DNA of 64,000 nt from Warburgia ugandensis (lineage: Eukaryota > Streptophyta > Magnoliopsida > Canellales > Canellaceae), in NCBI GenBank assembly GCA_035236585.1, contig CP141128.1, positions 31,664,684-31,728,683 of the forward strand. Reading direction: 5' to 3'. Both the position numbers and the translations under genes were made by a program. The notes beneath the pieces were generated by a model, which had not been told where the DNA came from, did not search any database, and saw nothing but the letters and a program-made list of their open reading frames with translations. This document shows positions 11,572 to 21,822 of this stretch, one piece after another (position 1 is the first letter of the stretch; each line of letters starts with the position of its first letter).

Positions 11572-12707
11572 GCGCCCTTCTCCGTTTCACTCTCCCCCAC
11601 TTCTTTTTCCCTCACTTCCTCTTCCCTTACTCTTCTCACCCTCCCTTCTCTATTTTTTTCCCTCTTCCTCTTCGGTTGTGCTAGCCGGCCATAGGTGCGT
11701 GACACACCACAGCTTGGCCGGCAAATAAACCCACCTAACTCCCTTCCTTTCTCCTTCCCGCATCTCTCTACTTCTCCCTCCATTTCTCCTTCAATGCACA
11801 ACAACCTCCCTCGTCTTCTCTCTCTCCTGATCGCTTTCTCATCCTCTTCTTTCCCACTTTCTTTCCCAACTGGTGTCGCCTGCACCCTTCATCTCCGGCC
11901 AAAGTCCCTCCTTCCAGCCAATAACCAGGCAACCTAGCTCACTTTTCTTCTCCTGTCTGCTCGATCTAGACCACTGCACGGTCCTGGGGAAGAAAACCCA
12001 GAACGGGTTTTCTCTCATCTCTTTTCCTCTCCCTCATTCTTCTTCTTCTCCTCTTTTCTTCCCCCTTCTCTGATTTCCACAGTCACTGGACGGCCATGGG
12101 AGAGAAAACCCAGAACGGGTTTTCTCCCCATCTTCCTTCTTCCCTCTCTCTTCCTCTCCTCCTTTTCTTCTTCTTCTTCTTCTTCCTCTTTTCCTCCCTC
12201 CTTCTTCCTTCTTCCTCCTCTTCTGGTTTTCATCGTTTTCCTGGTTTTTTTCGTTAAAAACCAGAAACCCCCAAAATTACACATCTGCCCCTCGCAGATC
12301 TCAGGAATTACCAATCTGTCCCCAGTTTAATTCCTCTTCTGTCCCAGGGAAAATTCCATCTGTGTCCCCGATTTAATTCTAACTGTGTCCTCACTTTAAT
12401 TACATCTATGTCCCGATTTTGTTTTATTAACATTTTGACTATTCAGGGACAGTGCAATCCAAGACCAGCTTATCCAGGACGCTTTTTGGTTTTGTTTTTT
12501 GTTTTCTTTGAAATAAATAATTGTGAACACTGGAACAATTGAATAAATCTGGATTTTAGTTTATTTGTAGTATATTCTTTGTTTTTATTCTTTTAGTTGA
12601 ATTTTATTTAAAACTCCATCATTTTAAATCAAGTCCTTATGGGATCAACCCGTACTTGCATAAGCTACACTACAATAACCCGTGCACTTGCAGTTAAACA
12701 ATCAACA
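10843..12707 (+). repeat. E copy 1, 5' LTR (1,865 bp)
   Basis: Starts TGTTGAGTG, ends CAATCAACA. About 370 bp of ordinary sequence is followed by about 1 kb of very pyrimidine-rich DNA (about 11218-12250). That block contains a (TC)n run, three GGCCGG words (about 11465, 11687, 11717) and two hairpins of form GAAAACCC-AGAAC-GGGTTTTC (11991-12013 and 12102-12126). The tail holds about five phased CTGTGTCCC-like words (12316-12415). Frames rich in Leu/Ser or Arg/Glu here come from the TC repeat. Confidence 0.9.
11488..11567. repeat. (TC)n microsatellite, E1 5' LTR
   Basis: About 80 bp of TC dinucleotides with one early interruption. Confidence 0.95.
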
Positions 12708-12713
12708 AGTTTT

Positions 12714-12731
12714 TGGCGCCGTTGCCGGGGA
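12714..12731 (+). promoter_or_regulatory. Primer-binding site, tRNA-Asp(GUC)
   Basis: TGGCGCCGTTGCCGGGGA is the exact complement of the last 18 nt of plant tRNA-Asp(GUC) including CCA. It lies 6 bp inside the 5' LTR. This primer is known from Athila/Calypso-type elements. The corresponding site in copies 2-4 matches less well. Confidence 0.9.
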
Positions 12732-13904
12732 CTTGCAATGCAATTTTTATAAAATTTAATTAAAAATCCAAAAAAAATATAAAAAAGTTAGAAAAAAATA
12801 TAAAAAATCCAAACAAATTCAGAAAAATAAAAAATTAGGAATTGCATTTTAGGCATTCTTAGGTGCATCTTTAGGCATTTTTAATTGAATAACTACTTTA
12901 TTTCCTGAATTTGGTACTAATCATTATTTTTCTTTTTCAGGAAATTGGAGTGGAGCATCATCACTTAGATAGATTTTCCTTGATTTCATAGATTAGGAAT
13001 TTTTATTTTTGAGTGAATCTTGTAGTGAGGCCCTTTTGTAATTTGCATTTTCCATTTCAATTTTAAAGGGTTGTAATAATACAGGGCAAGTGTGGGATAA
13101 GGTGGCCCACACTTGATCTTCACCAGAAACCTCACTGTAAGTCTTCTCACTCACTCATTTATTTTATAGATTAGGGTTTGCATTTAGAATAATTTGCATT
13201 GGTTAGTAGTTAAATTGCATATAGAAAGCATTTGTTATAATTGTTGCATTTTAGGATTTTGCATTAGTTTTTTGTTTTTAATTACATTTTTAGGACACGT
13301 CTAACGCTTTAAGGTGAATTATATGTTGATCGAATTACAATGGTGTGTCAAAATTAATTAGTAAAGGCACCCTACCCCACAAGATCAAGGGTGGAATTCA
13401 TCACCACTCCTTGGCCCACCTAGATGATCACCTCAAGCGCACAACCCCACCATTCACTTTAAATTAAAATCAATTAAAAGAGACCTATAGGGTCATCACA
13501 TGCTCATAGGGCCCTCTTAATAGGACACGAATTACTGTCACTCCGGTTACTTTTGATCACTATGGTTATTGGGAGTTGTCTAATAGAGCCTCGCTCTTCC
13601 ACCACCTCTTGTCGATGTTTGTTGAGGTCTAAACACCTCCTTACATGAGGGTTGTATTAACTGCTTTGGTTAGAACCTAACTGGTAAGCAGTAGTCAACT
13701 CCTAAAGAGAGTAGGAGCGTTAGATCAAGCTAATTAAAAGCGTTGTCCTCACATAAAATCAAGAAAATCAAAATATTTATGCTTGTTAGCCTTAGGGGAT
13801 TGCTTGATTGTGTCCTTAATTATGCATCATTTTAGGCATTTAGTTTGTATCATTTAGGATAGTCTTCTAAAAAAAAAAGAAAGAAAGAGAGAAGACATGA
13901 TTAG
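12732..13904 (+). other. E copy 1 leader (5' UTR)
   Basis: About 1.2 kb between PBS and gag with no recognised gene. It starts AT-rich with TTAGGCATT-like words, then becomes mixed-composition (13370-13740) with several complementary-looking blocks. This is a typical place for packaging or dimerisation signals, but none can be assigned by eye. A GTAAGT word occurs at 13138; no use as a splice site is claimed. Confidence 0.6.
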
Positions 13905-15600
13905 TTGCACCTAATGAATAATTTAAACACTGATCCAAAGGGTAATTTACACCCTAGCATTAATAGAGAAGATGTTTCCTCATGGACGAACAATCCTCTC
14001 TTTAATGCTGATTATCCTCCACCTCTATTTCATGATGATATGTGTCAATGGAGGAATCATTCTCGACCACATGGAAATAGGAGAAAGGACCAACATAAAA
14101 CACATGAGAATAACCAAAATTCTTGTGGGAAGACACTAAGAGATTATTTATAGCCTAATTATACCAGCACACTTTCATGTATACTTTTACCTACAAATGC
14201 TGGTATGATTGACTTAAAGGTGGGAGTAATTCAATTACTTCCCAAATTCTATGGGTTGGATAGTGAGAGTCCTTACATGCATTTAAAAGAATTCAATGAA
14301 GTGTGCATGACTCAACATACACAAAACATCGACTTAAATATAGTAAGACTCAAACTATTTCTTTTTCTTCAAAGGAAAACGCTAAGATGTGGTTTCATTC
14401 AATGCCACCAGGTTCCATACGAACATGGGAAGATATGACTAGGAAGTTCTTGAATAAGTTCTTTCCTAGACATAAGACAATTGCTCTTCGTCAAAATATA
14501 GCGAATTTTACCCAGACGAATAATGAAACTTTCTATCAATGCTGGGAAAGATTTAAGGAATTATTGTTGACTTGTCCACATTATGGATACAAACTTTGGC
14601 ATATCATTAGCTTCTTTTATGAAGGACTTAAATCTAATATGCATCAATTTGTTAAAATGATGTGCAATGGTAATTTCTTAAATAAAGAACCTGAAGAAGC
14701 ACAAGAGCATTTGGAATGGTTGACAGAGAGTGCACAAACTTGGGCTGATTCAGAAAAAGTAGGTTTTTCAAGTGAGCCTAAGACCACCACCACATCCTTT
14801 AGGGGAGAAATATATGCTATGATTGAAAAAGATGATATAAAAATAGTATCCCTAGATAGAACAGTTGAGGCCATGGAAATGGAGAAAAGTCCCTCTAAGA
14901 AAGTCGAACAGGTGTGTGATATTTGTGAAAGTAATACACACCCCACTCAAGAATGTCCTATTGCTCTTGCATTTCAGGATGCTCTTCATGAATCGACACA
15001 TTCTTATGAGCAACATTTTTCCCCATCTTTAGAGACATATAATTTTAAATGGAGTAATCATTCCACTTTTAGAAATGAATATAAGGTTAATGCCTCACAG
15101 AAGTCCCAACATCAACCCTAACACCACAAAGGACCATTTGCTCATGGACCATACCTTCCTCCACATAAGAGGAAAGTGGAGGATAATTTCCATCAAGTCA
15201 TGCAATACCAGGAGAAGAAAATTTCTCAAATTAAAACCCAATTAAAAGAGAACACAAATTCCACAACTGAATTGAAGGACATGACGTCTCAAATGCTACA
15301 TACTATTAATAAAGAGGAATGTCCTATTCCACTAAATGAATATCTTGATGATATGGATGTAGGAGACAAGATTAATTCTTCATTTATAGACATGGAACAA
15401 ATAAAGGCTACCATTATTCATAATGGTAACATAATTGAGCAATGTGTACCTAAAAAGGCTGAAATAGTATCTAAGCGGTCGAAAAAGAGATGAATTTATT
15501 GATCAGGAAAATGTCACACCCACTAAGCAATATGACATCCTTGCTCCATTTCCAAAATGGCTACATCGAACTCCTACAATTGTCTCTAATTATGTGAAGT
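13905..15600 (+). pseudogene. E copy 1 gag fossil
   Basis: Segments in order: a charged N-terminal part (ending TLRDYL), a capsid-like part with GVIQLLPKFYGL and YMHLKEFNEVC, the gag core (WFHSMPPGSIRTWEDM, then LNKFFPRHKT), and a CX2CX4HX4C zinc knuckle, CDICESNTHPTQEC. A lysine/glutamate-rich tail follows (15176 onward). This matches the gag of Athila/Tat-type plant elements. The reading frame is broken in a few places, so it is a fossil. No pol follows. Confidence 0.85.
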
Positions 15601-17460
15601 AGCTTGAAGATAAATTTATCTTGCCTTGTGACAAAATGAAAAATTTTAAATAGCAAGATAAATTTATTCATGATTCCTTTTCAGAGGCTCGTCCAGCTCA
15701 TTTCGTATGGGACCCAGGGAAGTTTCGAACCCAGTAATGTTTTTCCTCTGAAAATTTTCATTTGAAAATAAAGTATATAGCATAGTTTTTACTTTCTTAT
15801 TTTTCTTTTTCAGATTTTTTTGTATATCTCTCAATTTTTTTGCGTTTCTCAATGCAATATCATCATCATACTTTTTAAACATTGAGGACAATGCTTCTGT
15901 CAGGTTGGGGGCTGTAGAATTCTAATAAATTCTAGTTTTTTTTTTAGGTGATTTCCTTGTTTTTCAAAACAAAAAAAAATTGAAAAAATTTAGGTCATTT
16001 CCTATACTATGATGAGAATTGGATTTTTTTGAAGTATAATCTGGATACATTAGCTTATTAATGGAATTGAATATGATTAATTCATCATTTTACTCATTTT
16101 CTAAAGAATTCCATGAAAGCAAAGTCTCAGATCACATTTGTACACGCAGTTGCATATAGATAGTCTAAATTGATAAGTGGCTATAACTTAGAAATTCTGA
16201 AGAAATTCAGTGGAGACCTATAACCTTAGTGAGTTTTAGAGTCATTCATCCATTTTGAGAGGTTATAAATGTTCAAAATTTTCTTCAGCGTACTTAAAGC
16301 AAATTGATCCCAAAATCTTAAATTTGGATAATTACCTGAATAATTAGAATATTACCTTCAAAATTCTTGAAGTTCATTGAATTTGATAGATTATAGGAAA
16401 CCTAGAAAATGATTTAGGCCATCTTTGTTATTAACCTAGAGACATAAAGCCTACCCAGAAGTATTTTTACCACTAGTTAGCCAAGTTGAGCCTTTCATAT
16501 AAAGCCATTTTTCTTTTATCACCCAAATTAACCTTTTACCCATATTAACCAAGTATAAATTATCAAGTACCCAATTTTCTTTGAAAAACAAGTTAGAGAT
16601 GAATGAAGGAATATCTTTCAGTTGCATATGAATGTATAAAGTGGATATGAAGAAAATAAATATTCTTCAAAGTGAGTCAAAAGTACTGAAATATAAAGAA
16701 AAGAGTCTGAAAAAAAAAGAAAAAAGGGTTTGAACAAGGCAAAGAAAAATAGAAAAAGAAATATTCACTTCATCAAAGAAAAGAAAGAATTGCCAATTTT
16801 AGTAGAAGACCTCTACTTATTTTTTGAAGAAACTTTGAATACCCTTATACCCTTTCTTTGGAACCCTGTCCTAAGCCTATGCTTTGTCCAAGTTAAAGAC
16901 CTATTGATTCTAGGATGACTATAGTCTTGATGAGAAAATGAATGGATAGGATCTAAAAGAGTGGTATTTCTAAATATTCAAAGGTAATGACATCTATTCC
17001 AAAGGGATCAACACAAGTAAATTCCTTATTAACTCCCGTTCTTCATGAGTATATGTGAGATATATTTGTTTTCATTGAGTCTTCTCACATAATCAAAAGA
17101 GAGATATGATTTGAATCCTCTATTTGAGAGATTTTATTTCGAGCATATGCCATTAGTAAGGATTGAGGTCAAAACATATTACAAATGGAGTTCAAAAGTT
17201 AAAAGACAACTTAGAGATAAAGATTACCCTATGTGTAACCGTACGCACACACTCACTCGAGATCCGAGCTTAAGTGGAATAGTTTTAACATATGGGTAGG
17301 GTTTTGAATTCTTCAGTCATCTCTATTAGTTTGCTAAATTTGATGGATTTATTGAAGATAATTCTCTCAGAAAACATGGAGATGACCTAAAAAATAAAAA
17401 ATTCTGAATTGAGTTTTTCCATGTTTTGCTAGGGATTAGCAAAATGCTGGTTGGGGTGTG
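15601..17460 (+). other. E copy 1 post-gag non-coding region
   Basis: No gene is seen. The motif ATTGAGGACAATG followed by GGTTGGGGGCTG (15881-15914) is the internal purine-rich block seen after pol in many OTA elements, so pol seems to have been lost between gag and this point. Blocks at 16204-16240 and 16443-16491 match the left element. An A-rich lysine-coding frame at 16730-16918 is probably not a gene. The polypurine tract is at 17449-17460. Confidence 0.65.
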
Positions 17461-18046
17461 TGTTAAGTGATCAATTTTGGTCAAAATACCCCTAATTTAG
17501 TGTTCAATTAGAGCATCTAGGCTATTAATTTCAAGATTTTACATAAAATATTCTGTTTTAGCTTTAATTGGCCATCCAACTGTTGAATTACAAAATTAAC
17601 AGTCAGATGATCATCAAAGCTAATTAAATGAATCATGAATGGTTTAGATTGTGCTCATTGCGTCTGTGCATTGCAGATCTATCAACTCGGCGTGGACTCT
17701 TGAGATCAAATCAAGGATATTAGACGAAGATCAAATGAAGTTTCATGGAAATCAGATGGAATTTGAAGAGCCCTAAGATAGGACAAAGTTGAAGACTTGC
17801 AGAGTTCTAGCAAGTCTAGAATTCTAGTGGACCCCATTCTCTCTCTTATCTCTCTTTCTCCTCTCTTTTTCTCTTATTCCTCTCCTTTCTTTTCTCTCTC
17901 TCTTTTATCTCTTTTTCTCCTTCTCTTATCCCTCTCTCCTATACGTCTCTCCATCTCTCTCTTTTAAAACACCCTTCTTCCTTCTCCAGGGGACATTTTT
18001 TTTCCCTCTTGGGAAGAGGGGCTGGCCGGCACATTCTCCTCTCCTC

Positions 18047-18098
<52 letters not shown>

Positions 18099-19261
18099 GC
18101 TCCCTTCTCCATTTTACTCTCCCCCTCTTCTTTTTCCCTCACTTCCTCTTCCCACTCTCCCCTCTCTATTTTTCTCCCTCTTCCTCTTCGGTTGTGCTAG
18201 TCGGCCATAGGTGCGTGACACACTACAGCCTGGCCGGCAAATAAACCCACCTAACTCCCTTCCTTCTCCTTCCTGCATCTCTCTACTTCTCCCTCCATTT
18301 CTCCTTCAATGCACGACAACCTCCCTCTTCTTCTCTCTCTCCTGATCGCTTTCTCATCCTCTTCTTCCCCACTTTCTTTCCCAACTGGTGTCACCTGCAC
18401 CCTTCATCTCCTGCCAAAGTCCCTCCTTCCAGCCAATACCCAGGCAACCCAGCTCCCTTTTCTTCTCCTGTCTGCTTGATCCATACCACCGCACAGTCCT
18501 GGGGAAGAAAAGCCAGAATGGGTTTTCTCCCAGCTCTTTTCCTCTCCCTCATTCTTCTTCTTCTCCTCTTTTCTTCCCCCTTCTCCGATTTCCACAGTCA
18601 CCGGACGGCCATGGGAGAGAAAACCCATTCTGGGTTTTCTCCCCATCTTCCTTCTTCCCTCTTTCTCTTTCTCTTCCTCTCCTCCTTTTCTTCTTCTTCT
18701 CCTTCCTCTTTTCCTCCCTCCTTCTTCCTCCTTCTCTTCCGGTTTTCATCGTTTTCCTGGTTTTTTTCGTTAAAAACCAGAAACCCCCAAAATTACACAT
18801 CTGCCCCCGGAAGATCTCAGGAATTACCGACATGTCCCCAGTTTAATTCCTCTTCTGTCCCAGGGGAAATTCCATCTGTGTCCTAGAAGAATTCCATCCG
18901 TGTCCCCGATTTAATTGCAACTGTGTCCTCACTTTAATTACATCTATGTCCCGATTTTGTTTTATTAACATTTTGACTATTCAGGGATAGTGCAATTCAA
19001 GGACAGTGCAATCCAAGACCAGCTTATCCAGGACGCATTTTAGTTTTATTTTCTGTTTTCTTTGGAATAAATAATTGTGAATATTGGAACAATTGAATAA
19101 ATCTGAATTTTAGTTTATTTGTAGTATATTCTTTGTTTTTATTCTTTTAGTTGAATTTTATTTAAAACTTCATCATTTTAAATCAAGTCCTCGTGGGATT
19201 GACCCGTACTTGCATAAGCTACACTACAATAGCCTGTGCACTTGCTGTTAAACAATCAACA
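17461..19261 (+). repeat. E copy 1, 3' LTR (1,801 bp)
   Basis: Starts TGTTAAGTG, ends CAATCAACA, and aligns to the 5' LTR throughout. It contains a perfect hairpin GAGAAAACCCA-TTC-TGGGTTTTCTC at 18617-18641, in the same place as the second 5' LTR hairpin but with a different loop. Confidence 0.9.
18051..18093. repeat. (CT)n microsatellite, E1 3' LTR
   Basis: About 43 bp, the shortest of the eight LTR copies. Confidence 0.95.
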
Positions 19262-19632
19262 CGGGTTTCCAAAGTGAATTTAAAAGAAAAGATTCTTCTG
19301 CTATTATTTTATTTTCAAAAGAAAAAAAAAGATTTTCAATAGAGATTGATCTCACTAAGTAAATGTCTTTTGTATTTAAAAAGTCTTATAAAAACCTAGG
19401 TCGTTACACTAAGACATGTACTTGGGTTTAGAACATAGTTTTCATAAGTGTTGACACTTGTAATCCTTCTGTGATTCTAGTTTTGAGCAGCATGGCATGT
19501 GCTCTTATACGAAAAACACTAACATTGTAAATTTTCTAAAATATTTATTTGATTTATTTGAAAAGCCATGAAAATTTTCTTATTTTTTGAAGATTTATTA
19601 GTGTGATATTATTAGACCATGAGATAACTTAG
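19262..19632 (+). other. Right flank of E copy 1 and unit seam
   Basis: 19262-19408 is the last part of the solo LTR. 19409-19613 begins with the CTAAG duplication and continues in the minus-strand Tekay leader. The last 20 bp (19613-19632) match neither single-copy flank as a whole and form the seam to unit 2. No gene. Confidence 0.8.
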
Positions 19633-20452
19633 AATAGGCAAATGTGGCCTCAAGAGGATAAACTAATTAAAATAATTAATCATGGATCAATGAGAGATTG
19701 TAAGTCTAATGGTTTTATGACCTTAAGATGGTCTGAACTATTAGACCATGAGATGAGTACAAATATAAGTTATGGATTTATAATGGTATCATACTTAGAA
19801 CTGATGTTGTGACCATCAACTTTATGCACAACATAGATTGACACGCAAGTTGATTTACGATGGATAGTGGATCGTAAAAGCTATGGAGAAAGGACAAACT
19901 GTCTTAAGAGGTAGGTAATTTGATATTGCCAATTTCAAATGATCTTGAAAATGAGAAAATGATTTGAGAACAATTTTAGGTTTTGAATTATTATACCAAT
20001 GACATGATGCATATATATACGTGATGTGAGTGTCTATGATTTTCTTATAGATTCATGATTCTTCTTATGTTTCTTATATCTTACAAATGAAGTGTGTGAA
20101 TTAATAGCTGGTTTTAAATTCATATTGCAAACTTAATTTGGAAAGAATCATGAATTATTCAATTCAAAGTATTCAAATACTTAATTTACTTATGCAACAT
20201 GAGAAAATAGTGATTTGTATATGCAAGAACTCCTTATTTTGGAAAGAAAGCTTTAAACTGCATAGTTTTGTACAAGATAAGCATGTCATATGATACGGTT
20301 TTTAGGTATACGAATATGAAAATGACCGAGATTGGTTATTGAGCTATACTTTGAAAAGAATATTTGAGATATATAGTTTTGCATAAAGTATTCATACTGT
20401 TTTATATGATTTGAGAAGTATGATGTGATCTTTTGATGGTGATTACCCTATA

Positions 20453-21075
20453 AGGTCAGTCTGCCTACATGTGTTGCAAAGGGACTTCAGGTTTGTCTGC
20501 CTACATGTGTTGCAAAGGGAGCATAGGTTAGTCTTCCTGCATGTGTTGTGAAGGGACCTCAGGTTAGTCCTCCTGCATGTGTTGTAAAGGGACCTCAGGT
20601 TAGTCTGCCTGCATATGTTGCAAAGGGACCATAGGTTAGTTCACCTACATGTGTTGCAAAGCGACCTCAGGTTAGTCCCCTTGCATGTGTTACAAATGGA
20701 CACTAGGTTAGTCTGCTTGCATGTGTTGCAAAGGGACATTTGGTGATTTACCCTATGAGATTAGTTTGCCTACATGTGTTGCAAAGGGACACCAGGTTAG
20801 TTTGCCTACATGTGTTGTACAGGCACATTTGGAAACCCTATATGGTTAGTCCACCTGCATGTGTTGCAAAAGGACATTTGGCTGTTTACCCTATATGGTT
20901 AGTCTGCCTACATATGTTACAAAAGGACATTTGGTGATTTGCCCTACGTGGTTAGTCCACCCTCATGTGTTGCAAAGGAACATATGGTTAGTCCGCCTGC
21001 ATGTGTTGCAAAAGGACACTTGGTGATTTGCCCTATATGATGGTTGGTCTACCTGACATGTGTTGTCAAAAGACC
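20453..21075 (+). repeat. Minisatellite in solo LTR, unit 2
   Basis: Same length and copy order as in unit 1, so the array has not changed copy number since amplification. Confidence 0.9.
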
Positions 21076-21578
21076 TTTTGTGGTATTTTGTTTTACTATG
21101 GATGATATGTTTTTACATGGTGAGCTGGTTATTTAAAACTATACTACATACAGTGGTTTAAAGTAATGACATGATACTTGATTTGCAAGTATGATATAGA
21201 GTTTTGTTGGTGACATACACGTGTATATACATGCATATATGTGCTATAATGTATTCCATGAAATGATTTATGACAACATGATTTTATTATTAGAAAAATC
21301 ACTCTTCAAATCATTGTATGTGTATGCTGTGATTTTGGTTTTGTAGTATTGGGTTATTTACTGAGTAGTATACTCATCCTACTATTTTTACTACAGATAA
21401 GTTCGAAAAGGATTAACAAGGAGATTAAGTTCTGGAAGACCACTTGTTGATTTAAGAGGATAAGTAATGAGGTACTTTAGAGTTTCATTAAGAAACTCAA
21501 TTTCATTGATTATTAAATAGTCATTCGATATTGTATGTGATTTAATTGTAATTGGGCTATGGTGATAAGTCTTGGTGC

Positions 21579-21658
21579 ATGCATGTCATAAGTTATTTGA
21601 AAAGGAGACGGAGTCTCCATGCATGTCATAAGTTGTTTGAAAAGGAGACGGAGTCTCC
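21579..21658 (+). repeat. 40-bp tandem duplication, unit 2
   Basis: Both hairpin words read GGAGACGGAGTCTCC here. Confidence 0.9.
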
Positions 21659-21822
21659 ATTTGTGTTTTAAATATAAACAAATATTTATCAGGTACTTCG
21701 TAATGACATGCATTAAATGTCTATTGTCCGAAAAACAAAAGAATCTCTGCCAGATTTTTAGTAGAAATAAGCACTCATTTTATCTTGAATCCTTGTTTTA
21801 AGAAAAGAAAAATGACACCAGG

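Larger units (their letters stand above)
10843..19261 (+). mobile_element. Element E copy 1: OTA-type gag-only LTR retroelement (8,419 bp)
   Basis: 5' LTR 10843-12707, exact tRNA-Asp PBS 12714-12731, leader of about 1.2 kb, gag fossil about 13905-15600, a non-coding 3' region with an internal purine-rich tract (15901-15914), polypurine tract GGTTGGGGTGTG (17449-17460), and 3' LTR 17461-19261. LTR tips are TGTT...AACA. No protease, reverse transcriptase, RNase H or integrase is recognisable, so E could only have moved with enzymes from a relative. The shared 3' non-coding region with the left element points to that family. It lies inside a Tekay-type solo LTR; the 5-bp flanks (CCAGG and CGGGT) do not match as a target duplication. 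Its two LTRs differ by about 29 of 378 positions in their first part. Confidence 0.85.
6760..19408 (+). mobile_element. Tekay-type solo LTR (plus strand), split by element E
   Basis: Starts TGTAACATCCCTAA and ends CCTAGGTCGTTACA, so its tips form the short inverted repeat TGTAAC/GTTACA, and it is flanked by CTAAG on both sides. Without the inserted element (10843-19261) the LTR measures about 4.23 kb, almost the same as the independent minus-strand Tekay LTR at 53468-57708 (4.24 kb), which supports the call. No internal gag or pol belongs to it, so it is a solo LTR left by LTR-LTR recombination. The stretch 6760-8652 is single-copy in this window; from 8653 on the LTR is part of the tandem array. 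It holds a minisatellite at 9473-10095. Open frames in it are not coding. Confidence 0.8.
8653..19632 (+). repeat. Macro-repeat unit 1 (10,980 bp)
   Basis: First of four direct tandem units. Content in order: 5'-truncated part of the solo LTR (8653-10842), element E copy 1 (10843-19261), end of the solo LTR (19262-19408), about 0.2 kb of the surrounding Tekay leader (19409-19612), and a 20-bp seam (19613-19632). It is the most diverged unit near its left edge: about six differences from unit 2 over the first 820 bp, while units 2-4 agree with each other at most of those positions. Confidence 0.95.

Noticed and set aside
11381-11728. Long open frames rich in Leu/Ser or Arg/Glu in the E LTRs (also near 18.0, 22.5, 29.0, 40.0, 44.4 and 50.3 kb)
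   Set aside because: They are translations of the (TC)n run and the pyrimidine-rich LTR block. Both strands are open, there is no domain, and they recur in every LTR.
13370-13740. Possible structured host ncRNA in the mixed-composition leader
   Set aside because: It occurs only as part of E between PBS and gag, where a retroelement leader is expected; no tRNA, snoRNA or rRNA signature is seen.
14644-14946. Minus-strand open frame opposite gag
   Set aside because: It is a shadow of the gag reading frame on the other strand.
15664-15891. Minus-strand frame with Lys/Asn-rich product, also in units 2 and 3
   Set aside because: It is opposite T-rich non-coding DNA containing the internal purine-rich block and has no family resemblance.
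16730-16918. Possible small lysine-rich protein repeated in the four units
   Set aside because: It lies in the non-coding post-gag region with A-rich sequence and no domain. Its conservation follows from recent amplification and is no stronger than that of its surroundings.
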